Source of the DNA: Gracilaria domingensis
Taxonomy: Eukaryota > Rhodophyta > Florideophyceae > Gracilariales > Gracilariaceae
Length of the DNA stretch: 64,000 nucleotides
NCBI GenBank assembly: GCA_022539475.1
Contig: VCMS01000111.1
Coordinates: 97,188-161,187 of the forward strand
Direction of reading: 5' to 3'
Part shown: positions 53,383 through 64,000 of the stretch, piece by piece
How the letters are laid out: each line of letters opens with the position of its first letter
How positions within the stretch are numbered: position 1 is the stretch's first letter
Position numbers and translations under genes: made by a program
Notes under the pieces: model-generated
Seen by the model: only the letters and a program-made list of their open reading frames with translations
Database searches by the model: none
Told to the model about the DNA's origin: nothing

Positions 53383-55004
53383 AGCGGATGATCCGCGTCA
53401 CGTTCATTTCGAACGATACGTACTCAAATCCAGAACTTTACAAACGCAAATCTATCTTCCATGCAATGCAACTTTTCTGTCAGAAGTTTGCCTTTAGATT
53501 TGTCCACGACGAAGAAAGGCAGGTTACTGAATGGAACCTTCACCAAGGCAGATCTCCTTTGAATGATGGAGGCCAAAGCATACAAAGACATTGACATATT
53601 TTTCCTTTCATGATGGAATTCTTTGAAATCTGATGGGGAGCGCAGGACACGGCCCCAATCAGAAAAATTTTCTCTCAGTACTCGGACGTTGCTTGGAATA
53701 ATTATAGGTGCATTAGTGGGCCATGATGTAATGAAAGCTCTATTTCGTCTCTTCGGTGGCAGATTGAAGCCTCCAAATGCTGCTCGACAACGTAGTCGGC
53801 AGCAATTCATAGCTCTGGAAGTGGAACTCTGAAGTTTTATAACGGCTCTTAACAGAAGAAGAACTAACACCTTTGGCAGCATTTTACGGTATCTCCACAA
53901 CACGTCGATTTATATCTTCTCTTGTATTGTTGCTGACAGGCCTTGTTACCGAGAGGCGAAGCGATAGGAGTTCAATATTGGAACTATTGTCATGTGCTAC
54001 AAGCCCAAGCATGCCGGGCTGAAGGGTTCTCATAACTACCATATGTTTTGCTTTCAACTACCACTCTGGTTGCGTTTTTCTTCCATAGATTTTTATACTG
54101 AATGAATTTAGCATATAGGAGCTGCTACAGCCTCCGTTCTCTAAACCTGTGAGGATCATGTAGTAGTTAGCTGATCAAAACTCCATTTGGTTCTTTTAGT
54201 GTTCCGCAGAGAAATCCACTACGACTATAATTCAGGGATTCTATGATCGTTGAAGGCCTTCTTTGCTGTTTACCAGCCCGTCAGAACGAACCAATTAAAT
54301 TTCGATATTAGCGTAAAAAGCCAGAGCCGATGGGCTCATGCTAGACGATATTACCTCGTCTACATCATCGGTGGATTTGTATCTTCACCGAAAACAAGAG
54401 TGGCGAGTATTTTAAGTAGCTACCTACTGTCATCACTCTGTTTATCTGCAGCTCATCCCGGCGCATTACCACTTTCGTGCCTGAAAGTGTTGAGGCGCTT
54501 TCGTAGTTCGTCACCGTGCTGCTCTGAGCAGTGTAAATAGTGTAGTTTGTCAATAAGTACACAACTTGTAGCAAACACATGGTCGTGAGTTTTTTTTACT
54601 AGATGAGCATCATTTGGATACGAAAACTAGTTGAGTCTTGTCTAATGAATGTATATTGTGCTTGCAACAAAAACACTGTGAGTAATGCATCAAACTGTGT
54701 TTTGGGAGGTTTGGAAACGCTGCAAAACGGTTTAAAAATTTGTCTGTGAACAGGTGGTTGTAGTGGATTTAGACTTATGCGAGTAATCGCTCGAATTGTG
54801 CTTTTTAAGAGCTTATAATACTCGAGATATACTCTCATTGATGTATAGCCGGCGTTGTATATACAGCTCTTTTACCTCCCGCCAATCCACGTGGCCAGCA
54901 GCGTTCACGTGTTGGCGGGCAGGTGCACCGTAATGAGTGCGGGAGGTGTGGAGGAAGGTGTTTTGGGAGGTCTCTGCATGGTGCCAAAATATGGCCAGAA
55001 CGTG
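53383..55004. other. Intergenic, no recognised gene
   Basis: About 1.6 kb with short open frames on both strands (longest about 159 codons, 53424-53903 minus) that show no motif I recognise. Probably decayed mobile DNA. Confidence 0.4.
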
Positions 55005-55310
55005 CGCGTGGGCGTGGGGGGGGAGGGGTCGGTTGGGTTAGGGTGGCTACCCTAACACAACCGGACCCCCCCGTCCGCGGGCACGTTTTGGCCGGTTTTC
55101 TAAAAAATGTGCTTTTTTATGCCTGCGGGCGGGGGGGGGTCGGTCGTGTTAGGGTAGGTACCCTAACACGACCGGAACCCCCCGCCCGCGGGCACGTTTT
55201 GGCCGATTTTTTGAAAAATGTACGATTTTATGCCCGCGGGCGGGGGGCTCCGGTCGTGTTAGGGTACCTACCCTAACACGACCGACCCCATCCACCCGCG
55301 GGCACGTTCT
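55005..55310. repeat. Tandem array of three palindromic units, period ~110 bp
   Basis: Palindromes lie at about 55029-55064, 55141-55174 and 55251-55284. The latter two have perfect 16-bp arms (CGGTCGTGTTAGGGTA and complement) around GG or CC. Between them, CCCGCCCGCGGGCA and its complement form a second nested inverted repeat enclosing a variable AT-rich loop with GTTTTGGCC. Confidence 0.88.
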
Positions 55311-55749
55311 CGCCTCATTCTGGTAGCGTCCACAGACCTTCTAAAACACACACCGCACGCAACGCCAGCCAAAACGTAGCGCATGCTGTTCGAGCTGAAG
55401 CGCCTCGCTGACGCGCGCGAGGGCGCGCATTCCCGTGCGCGGCGCACTCCGCGCGCGGCTGTCTCGCGCCGCAGAGCTGTGCGTCGTCGATGTGACGTGG
55501 CGCGCGACGCCTTCCAATGTGCGCATGTTGCGCGCTTCAGTCATTTTATGCGCGCTGTACGTGCAGTACAATTGCGCTAGGCTCCTTCGCGCTCCACCCC
55601 GCGTGCACTTCCGCGTGGGGATCGCTGCCGTTGCCCGTCATCACTGGCACCCTGCCATACCGCCCGTAAACCACGCCCTCCGTTCGCTCACGGACCTCGC
55701 TTCCAGCCTCCCGAACTTTCGCGCGCGCCACTCGTTCACCGTCGCCGCC
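55311..55749. other. CpG-rich sequence upstream of the lectin pseudogene
   Basis: No gene recognised. It is compositionally similar to the upstream regions of the 13-24 kb gene cluster, so it may be the old promoter of the ERGIC-53-like gene. Confidence 0.35.
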
Positions 55750-57353
55750 ATCCCGCCGTAAGTCGTCGTCGACGCCGCGTCTCGCGCCGATTTGCGTGCT
55801 GCTACTGCTGGCTGCCAGAGCCCTCGCGTTGCCGTCGCTGCTGTAGTGACAGCAGCAAAACCCGCAGCTATTCCAGTTTCTCTACCTGGGCGCGGGAGGC
55901 CCGGACCTCTCGTTTCGGCACCCGAACGAGGCCCATCGCCGCCGGTGACCCCGTCTCAGACGGGTTTCAGCTGGGCACGACCATGATCACGCGCAGCCGC
56001 ACCGGTCGCGACGTGGTCCTCCTCATGTCGGCGAGCCAGTCAAATTAAGCGCTGTTCTACAACGACATTGCCACCGATACGCAAAACTTCAACGGCTACT
56101 TCGACGTGGAGTTGGATACCGTGCGCGATTCGCATGACCCTGCCAATGGTATGGACTTCTTCTTTTTGTGGGACCGCCCGAGGTTAGGCTATGCCATGGG
56201 TATTGCGCATACATTTGTGGGGCTTGGCATCATTATCGACACCTTTTCCAACTCTCGAACGCGAAATGTGGCCCATATGTACGTTTATGTGTCGGACGGA
56301 ACCAAGCAATGGAAGCCTGACACCGATGGCGCGGATACCGAGCTTTTCGAGGGCTGCTCGCTTGAGATGAACCACCCGATTCGCGTGTAAGTCCAGCTGC
56401 TCGGTGGCAATCTTCACGTGGGCGTCGCTATGAACCCACGCGCCCCACAACGCTGGCATACGTGCTTCAAGGTTTGGGGTGTGCAGCTGCCATTCTCTGG
56501 TGGTGGCTTCCTCGCACTCCCTGCTGAGACGGCCATTTCTTTGCCAATCATGAGGTCCACGACGCCGTCTTCATTCATGAATCCGCTCAGGTTGCCCACA
56601 CTTATCGATCCGACTACTATTCGCAGCAGTATGGCGCCGGTTCTGCTTCCGGAACTACGGACCGACCACCGTGGTCTGTGACAGCAACAACAGCGGAAAC
56701 AGCATCAACAACAGCAGCAGAGCGATAATTCGCGCGGCTACGTGCCGCCGGCTTCAATGGTAGCTCCAGTGGTGTAGCAATGACAGCACCGCCCCTGCTC
56801 CGCCTCCGCATCGCACCGATCTGAACCCTACCGCGCGCATGCACCGCAGAGAGGACGCCACCTCGTCGATCTCAGGCTCTTCAGACCTGCAGGTGTACGA
56901 GGTGTACAACTCTATGACGTCCATTTTCAAGGGCCTCGGCGACGAGAATGCGCAAGAAAGAAAGCTTCGACTGGAGGGTGTGCGCCAAATCATTGCGCAA
57001 CTCATTCGCGAGATGGAGAAACAAAAGGGCGACATGTGGCAGTTGGTGGCCGTTTTTGAAACCTCTTAAGGCTACTGCAGGCGACTTGTCGCGTGCTTCG
57101 GGCAGGTTTTCTAGCCAGTTGCAAGGCCTTCATAACTCGCGGCGTGCGCTTAAGTAGAAGACGCATAACATTTCTGATTCGCATGATGATCTGAACGAGG
57201 AGTTGGTGGATCATCACGAGAGCATCACCGAGCAGTCTCCTGGCGGAAGTTACCCTTATCATGTTCGTATTCATTCAAGTGCTTTTGAGAGTTGGCGTAT
57301 ACCATGTCAATAAGATGTCGTTGGCCGTGCGGAAAGTGCATCGAATGGTCTAA
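55750..57353 (+). pseudogene. ERGIC-53/LMAN-like L-type lectin, broken
   Basis: Decayed gene for an ER-Golgi mannose-lectin cargo receptor. In order: a signal peptide-like string (PICVLLLLAARALA, about 55787); the start of the lectin domain (DLSFRHPNEA, about 55895); DVVLLMSASQSN; FNGYFDVELD; GMDFFFLWDRPRLGYAMG; VGLGIIIDTFSN; FEGCSLEM; LHVGVAMNP; and CFKVWGVQLPFSGGGF. All fall in L-type lectin order. A stalk-like coiled coil follows (about 56880-57170). At about 57250-57350 a single hydrophobic helix (LIMFVFIQVLLRVGVY) with a short basic tail ends at TAA. At least five stops (for example TAG/TGA at about 55845, TAA at 56046 and 56388) and several frame changes make it non-functional. Confidence 0.8.
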
Positions 57354-57856
57354 CACCACGAGAAAATCTTACTGCCAGCCTTTGGCGACATCATTGGCAC
57401 GTCGAGGGAAACAAGATTATCCTGAAAAGCCGTCACTGATGCACTCTATCGTCGTCATCAGAATGTGGTCGTCGGTTCCGAGTTCAGACCATTAGCTTTC
57501 TGTTCTTCTTTTATACACATGCACCCCGGGTGATGATGCAGAGTTAACGCGCTTTCATTCGGCATGAACAGATGGAACACATGCGTCTGGTGCTCACCCA
57601 AGGTCTCAAGCACAGCATCCCCTAACGAGTAACTACCGACGCGTACACCGCACGCATGTAAAGGCGATTACAACTAGCTTCAGTTGCGTTCAAAACTTAC
57701 TTGGATTACCTAGAATGAGCTAAAAGGGACCGCGCTTCCAAGTGAGTGGCACGCGATTGAGTTATTCATAGTCGTTGGACGGTCACCAGGTAGATACGTA
57801 AACACACAGATTAGCCGAACCTCTTTGCCTAACTGCCTAAGCTCTACTTTTCAACC
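57354..57856. other. Gap between two convergent pseudogenes
   Basis: 500 bases, no gene or motif recognised. Confidence 0.4.
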
Positions 57857-60085
57857 TCAAAAGCCCCAGCCTAAACTATGATCACGAAATGCCAACGCCG
57901 TGCATAGTTTAATTGCAGCGGATCGCACCCAAGGCTCGGAATCTTCGTTCCGAGACCTCTGGATCGCAATTAGCGTGTCTTCTACAATCACACCCTTCAT
58001 TGCCGTAGAATCCTTGGAAACGTTGACCAAGTGATCAAGAATTGTTAACCCACTATTTCTTAGCACTTTATACTTGGGTTCGTGAATGCCGTTTTTGCTG
58101 AGGTTTACTAATCGTTTAATCAATGCCTCAGTGCGCTCCAGGGAGTTTCTAAATTGCAGTTCATGTTTGGAGAAACGTTCGGACAACTTCTCAATGGCTT
58201 GAAGTACAGTTAGTCCGAATGTCCCAATCGTTCTGCATCAGTTCTTCAAACACACACAGCAAATTAAGTACGTGTTCTTCTAGCTTCTCACGCCCGCCAC
58301 CCCTGTGATTGAAGATTGCAGGCACTGAATCGCTGCTTTGCACAATAGCTTTTGCGACTTTCGCGCTTTGTTCCAAGGCATCAACAGCATCTGCATCAGA
58401 CCCAGTTTCCCACACCATCTGTGACACATTTGGTACGCTAGCGTTTACATCCGACGAGTTTGGAGACACGAGCTCTGACAAGTGGTCTCTGACTTTCTCG
58501 TACATGCAAACGGTTTCTCGGATGTTAACCAGCACCTTCCTCGCCGCATCAATTGCTGCAATTCGATAATCCTTCTTCCCTCGATCAAATTCGACAGCAC
58601 AGGCTGCACAACAGCTACGCTCTCTCCGCACGACTCCCACAAAGATGCGCTTGAACAGAAATCTGCCAAAGACCCAATGGCCTCAATTGCAACATGCTGT
58701 CCTTTCCAAATATGACCTGGAAGCACCACTAACAACGTTTTTGCGCTTCGCGACATGTACTGTACATCGACCAATGTCATTTGAAGCGTTCGTGAGGTCC
58801 CCTAGCGTGGCTGCGGCGTTCCTTTTCACGCGGTACTGAGCAGAAGTAGATAGCCGTTGCTCACATATTTCAACAATCGCCTTTGCGTACCAACGAAGCC
58901 CGGCCTGAGTACTTGGCGCACCTTTATTCCAGGCGTCTTTCCAGTTCTTGCTGTCATCCCCTGCGTCGTCGTCTGTTTCAGGGCGCCCCATGTATGCGAA
59001 GGGCCGTATAGAGCTTGCGTGCTGCTGGGTCGTATCGGGCGCCATCCGACACAACCCAGCAGCGAGAGACGAGGCAAGCGCGCGATCCGAGGATACTCCG
59101 ATGTGGCCTTCTTGCTAATTTTGTTTGCAATACTTTGCAACTTCATCGACGCGGCACAACTTTGAACCTCTGCCAGCGGCCTTGCACCATGCCTTTCGAA
59201 GCATTGCGTTGCGCTCCATGCCCGCAGCGCTTGCCGCTGAAAACTGCAGCTTGCAGCATATGGTTCCATGACCACTGCTCTGGATTGCAGAACGCTCGAC
59301 ATCAACCTTGCCGTCGCTGCACGCGTAGGAATTCCCACTCCTACGCGAGCCAATCACGCCAGATTCGGAACCACCTCCGCCGCGATTGTCTCGTCAACTT
59401 GCCCTATGAGCTTTCAAGCGACTCGATCAAAGAGGACGAGGACATACTCGCTGCAGAGACCAGAGCGTTTTGCAGCTCCTCCGGTGAGGCTACATGATAC
59501 TCCGCGTAGTTTAAGATTTGCGGCTCGAGCTCTGTCGCAACGTCCAACAGATTCGCGATCAAATCCGGCACAGACGACCGCAAGGCCGTTCCTCCATGTC
59601 GTGTGATCTCGGACAGAGTCTTTGACACGAGCGCTCTCACCTCCTCGGCGCTGTGTGTGAAGGACGTCATAAGCACAGACAGTACAACGTCAACGGCTTG
59701 AGCCGATTCCTCTTCACCCAAATAGTTTGGATTACGTAGATATATCGAAAGTTCCGAGAGTGCCCTTCCAGTGCCTTGAGCACTCTTTCGCACACTTTCC
59801 TTCATATCATCCATAGCCCTCAGTGTGTAGTACCAGAAATCCTTTAAAGAGTCCTTCACCTCCTCCCATGTGCGGGAGGCAAGAACGTCGCGAAGCGCGG
59901 CGCACACCCGCTCTCCGCGAACGCCATTGCCGGGAAACGATTGACTTGATGCAGTGGTCCGTCACTGCAAGCAAGTTCGCCTTGATCGCCTCGGCCACTG
60001 AGCCGTGACCAGAAGCCTTGACCACGCGAATATAATGAGCGCATAGCAATGCGAACGCTCTATATCGGGTGATGGCAGTACACAT
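57857..60085 (-). pseudogene. ECM29-like proteasome adaptor (HEAT repeat), C-terminal part, broken
   Basis: ECM29 is a ~1800-residue HEAT-repeat protein that tethers to the 26S proteasome; only about the C-terminal 700 residues' worth is visible. Landmarks in order on the minus strand: AEAIKANLLAVTDHC (about 60000); LDR-type YYTLRAMDDMKESVR (about 59820); HSAEEVRALVSKTL; LEPQILNYAEYH (about 59510); ARVGVGIPTRAA (about 59340); WNKGAPSTQAGLRWY (about 58920); LLVVLPGHIWKG (about 58720); and a HEAT-like end (LVNLSKNGIHEPKY, about 58110). 'DDiKESVR', 'LEP..LNY' and the 'G.PG...G.r.Y' block match ECM29 order. The frame shifts at least six times. The N-terminal two thirds are absent upstream of ~60085. 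Confidence 0.75.
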
Positions 60086-63000
60086 ACAAGTGCAGCAGAA
60101 AGACTCCTTTCACGTGCGTCGGCTGTTCGGCGGCGATATGCATTATTCAAGAGGGAACTGCCAGTGGCTGAGAGCGCGTTGGCGGCACTGTTCCAGCGTT
60201 GACCCATGTCTTGAGCCGGACTAAACAGAGCTGCGCTCGTTGGGCTACCAGAGAGCGCGCGACCTGAGCCGTGTGTTCGAGTATGTGCCAACTTGGACCG
60301 CACGCGAGCTGAACTCGAGGAAACACTGCCTTTGAATTTGTCCCCGGGAGCATCACGAACCGGCAGCCGCCGGCTCGCGGCGGTCAGAGACGCGGACGAA
60401 GGTTTCACCACACAATACTTGCTGACCCTTGGGGGGAAGTATAAAAAGGCGATATATTGGAGAGCGCGTCGCAGCAGACGGCGACGAGAAGCGCACAAAT
60501 CTCTCCCAAGGCAGACTGGGGGCAATGAGCGAGAACAAGTCTTGGCGCTCCATGCCGTAGCGCGCGTGCCACTGCTCGGCCCAGCGGGGGGCGCGTTCGA
60601 AGCCAGCAGCACCACCGCCAGCGCGGCTGCAGCAGCCGCTGCTGCGCGGTGCTTAAGCGCGGCTCGCAGCGCGTGCAACGCGTGCCGGCGTCGCCGCCCA
60701 ACAGCACGTGCAGATTGGCGCGGGCAAGCAGCTTGCAAGCTGGCGTGCCGGGCTGGCCGGGGCGAGCTGCTGGCAGCTGTCTAGGCAGCAGCAGCGCAAA
60801 CAGCAGATATGCCGCCATCGGAGCAGCTACGCGGCTAGTGGCGCTCGCAATGCGCTCCGTACACTGGCGATAATGGCGCAAGCGGCGGGGGTGGCTCACC
60901 GCGAGCTAGTGCGGCGTGGCGCGCGAGTTTGCGCGGCGCATCCCGCAAGCGGCGAGTTGCAATGACGCGTGGTGCCTGGCGTTGGAGGCGGCGAGACTTT
61001 TTCGAGTAGTGGCGCGCGTGCGTGTCAGCTAGGAGAAGAATGTTTCAGCCCAGTGGTAGGGCGCGCGTGCGGCACGCCCGGCTCTCACAGCGGGCGGCGG
61101 CGTCGCAGCATGCCGGGCATGAGCGCGCCCAGCGCGGCGGCGGCGAAATGGCGACGAGTCCGCGTTGCCTCAGCGACACGAAAAGCGACAGCGGTGACGT
61201 AGGCTGCCTACTCGGCGGCGGGTGGGCGCGACCGGGCGGCGGGGGCGCCAGCGCGCTCAGCGAATGGAGAAGGAAGCGGCGGGGCGGCTGTGGGGTTCGG
61301 GCAGCAGCAAGCGACGGGGATGCGCAGGCGGCTAGGGTAGAACCCAGCGCGGTGTAGCCGATGGCGCGGCAGCCGCGTCGCGGAGGAGCGTGCGCGCCTT
61401 TGGTGCAGGCAACCCACCGGCACGCGCAGCGGACGGCGTAGAGAGCGTTGTGACCAGCGCCGGAGCGAGGCGCGCCAGGACGTGAGCTAAGAAGAGTAGC
61501 GAATAGAAATAAATGACGTGGAACTGGTCAAATCATAATTGCGTCGTATATCTGGGTAACAATGGAGACGCATATTTCGTCATGCATATCTCTGCTGGCT
61601 GACAACATTTTGTACCAATAACGATCATAAGAATACAATACCGCAAGGCATCCAAATGGGCCACTGTACTGTAAAACGCCCATTATACGGCCAATTGAAA
61701 TCCTATTTTGGAAAATAATTACGGCACTAATCGGCCACAATTTATATTGGTCCCGAAATTTGATGTTCCGATATGGGCGAAGTCTTGAAGAGAGTAAGGA
61801 GCGCCGCGCATGTATGCATGCGGCCGTTGCGTTGGTTTGGGTTCATCAGCGTACCACGCCATGTTCAGCGCCGGATGTCACTCCCGCAGGCCGAGCAATT
61901 CTTCCATGGTCCCTCCGGACCCTACTGCAGGGTTCGGAGCGTGTTTCCTACTTGGGCAGGGTGCAATTTACCTGTGGGGTATGCGAGGTTTTGGGAAAGT
62001 GTTCACTCGATGGACGTCACCGATGTCTTAGATCAGTGTGGTGTGCGCTTCGTTGCAGATGTATGTCTAGTGTCTAAACGGGGCGCTCTGAGCGTTTGTT
62101 ACGCAAGTCTGGAGCGCACGGCGTCGCCAAGAAATTTGTAAGAATAGATGCGCATCAGTCGGTGGTTGCACCGTCCTTAACCACGAACTGGGCAGAATCC
62201 ATACCCAGCTATTGGTGGAGTACGGGGCGATCTCGCCATCTCCGGCCTGTGATGATGCGTCTGTCATGGTCCGACGGTCCGCGTCCAATGCGTGATCGGA
62301 CGGCCAGGATTTCGCGTGTTGAAGCATAATTTGGCAGAATCGTAGGAAAGAGTAAATATTCTTGGGTTGGCCATTGCTACGGGATATACCTGAACATAAG
62401 AGCCTCTGATGGAACAACGAAATTCATGGACGATTGTCGAGAGTATGTATGCTCAGTGGAGTTAGGTCAGATGTGGGCAATCTTTCCAGGATTCGTCGAG
62501 TAACATAGATTTGATGCCTGGCTTAATAGGCGTGGAAGTTGATGTGGCGCGATTCCCATTTGGGCGCCCTTGGGGACCGGACCAATACCAGAGGTGTGTT
62601 CGCGGGGCATCGCATCACTATTGCATAGTGTAGATACGCGTAGTATTGATATTGATGAATACAGTACCAGGTTCACTAATCGGTTCAGGACGCGTGTGGA
62701 AGTTTACGTTCTATCTTCGAGATGTCTGCTTCTAACTGAAACGTAATTTTTCGCGCTTTCTCCAGCTTCTCTCTATGCGGGTCGCGACTCGTTGTCCTCC
62801 GAATCGTTGGACAGCACGTTGCATTCGGAGACGCGTTAGCGTACTGGAGATAGAGACGGAAAGGTGGATCTGTAAATCATTCGGGAAGATGGAGGAAGCG
62901 TTTCCCAAGCCTTGCTGTGGTGGATGCCGTGGGGATGTTTACGGGGTAACCGACAACGGAGTGATGACTGCGTAATCGCGCGATGGAGCAACTGCGAGTT

Positions 63001-64000
63001 GGTGGCAATGAAGCCGAGCCTGAACGCTGCTGCGGGAACAGTAAACCGACAGAAAAGGCAATCATCTCTCAACCAGGGCTAGTTTGGCGAGAGGAAATGA
63101 AACTGTTCTGGGGTGTGATGAGCGCGCTGTCAATGGTTGTGGCGTCCAACGCGCGGGAGGCGGAGGGCCGCGAAGACGGCACCGGGCGATGTGCCGTGAG
63201 TACATGGTCGGGCCTGTAACCTGGAAGCGGCGGGAACGCAACGAGCGGACGAAATCGGTAGGCGACAGCGAGTGATAAGGTGCAGTCGGCGGGGCTCTTC
63301 TCGAGCATAAGAGCGCAAAGTAAATAAATTTTGCTTCTAAGGAGGAGGGTCTAAAGGTGGGGAGCCATGATGGATGAGAAATGAATAGCAGGGTTGGTTG
63401 ACATGAGATGAGTTGCGACTTGCATGCCGACTGGGAGAATAATGGAAAACGCAAACTGGCCGAGCGCAGATTTTGAGAGAGGGTAGCCGGAAAAGAGTGG
63501 AATGGGGTGGTGCGGGAAGTAGAACCTCTTACAAAAACTATGGAGACCCAAGGATTAAACTGCCGAGATTGGAATTCTAAGTATTCCAAAATTTCTTAAT
63601 TTTTTGAGTGCGCAGCCTCGTGCCGACCAAAGCGCCCCTATCGCGCGCCCCAAATAGCCCAAAAACTAGCTTAGTTTCCAAAGGCGAACGACTATATCCA
63701 CTTGACAGTAAGAAACATCCAGGACGAAGCATTGCAATGACTTAGAAACCTGCGTCTCACATTTTTGCGTTCATATGAGATACTAAGGAAGTTGTTAGTA
63801 TAGCTGCATTTTTTGAAGTACACCATCCCCTGTGTAGATTAACCTACGACATAATGGATGACAACATGCCCTAACGGAAAACAAAATTTATTTTGAGCAG
63901 GATTCGCGTAGATTGAGTAGAGGTCCTCCAAAATTGGGAAGTCGTGGAAAAACATAGTCCTGTGAGGTTTGTCTTTTGAGGACTGAGCTGTTTGCTACTG
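60086..64000. other. 3.9 kb to the window end with no recognised gene
   Basis: 60100-61450 is GC-rich, with Ala/Arg-type open frames in all six frames that I treat as compositional. 61450-64000 is of average composition, with no frame above about 175 codons and no motif I recognise. Remnants of mobile elements are possible but not shown. Confidence 0.45.

Noticed and set aside
59962-60784. Open frames of 160-260 codons on both strands
   Set aside because: Ala/Arg-rich in every frame of a GC-rich stretch with no domain; treated as compositional.
1-64000. tRNA, rRNA genes or CRISPR arrays
   Set aside because: None was recognised by eye. T-arm-like strings near 5699 and 41503 lie outside a cloverleaf context, and no regularly spaced short repeats with unique spacers occur.

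Overview
The window looks like nuclear DNA of a photosynthetic eukaryote, most likely a unicellular red alga. This is an inference. The coding genes are almost all uninterrupted frames with eukaryotic ATG starts, and they include a plastid envelope TIC236/TamB-type protein, a fused isochorismate synthase-MenD enzyme and MenB (phylloquinone/menaquinone synthesis), a TALE homeobox gene and an organellar IF-3. No bacterial operon signals or clear spliceosomal introns were seen. One possible intron or frameshift lies in the first gene.

Region 1 (1-11.8 kb): the 3' end of a topoisomerase III gene, a membrane-anchored subtilisin-like protease, a leucine-carboxyl-methyltransferase-family gene, and a quinone-biosynthesis pair. 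The pair is a 1271-residue ICS-MenD fusion on the minus strand and menB on the plus strand, sharing a 1.05 kb divergent intergenic region. MenB ends in Ala-His-Leu, which fits the peroxisomal PTS1 consensus. Region 2 (12.4-24.7 kb): a retroelement remnant, then a compact GC-rich gene cluster. It holds a coiled-coil protein with a lone AMP-binding C-terminal domain, organellar IF-3, a p24/TMED cargo receptor, a 5.9 kb TIC236 gene with a frame break in a G run, and a TALE homeobox gene. Region 3 (24.7-29.4 kb): no recognised gene; very GC-rich simple repeats pass into AT-rich DNA.

Region 4 (29.3-53.4 kb) is a mobile-element graveyard. A first pogo/CENP-B-like transposase has two in-frame stops. 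A second pogo-like element (32000-48731) has 28-bp terminal inverted repeats and TA target duplications. It is split by an 854-bp solo LTR and by a 13-kb Ty3/Gypsy chromovirus. That chromovirus has 981-bp LTRs, a perfect 5-bp target duplication, gag, protease, RT/RNase H, integrase and chromodomain on the minus strand, and an unrecognised antisense frame of about 605 codons. A second solo LTR sits at the TATA-like box of the antisense frame. Further on are long perfect hairpins, a tandem repeat and a decayed Plavaka-like transposase.

Region 5 (55-64 kb): a short array of tandem palindromes, two convergent broken housekeeping genes (ERGIC-53-like L-type lectin and ECM29-like HEAT protein), then about 4 kb with no recognised gene.

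All functional calls come from motif reading by eye; no database search was run.
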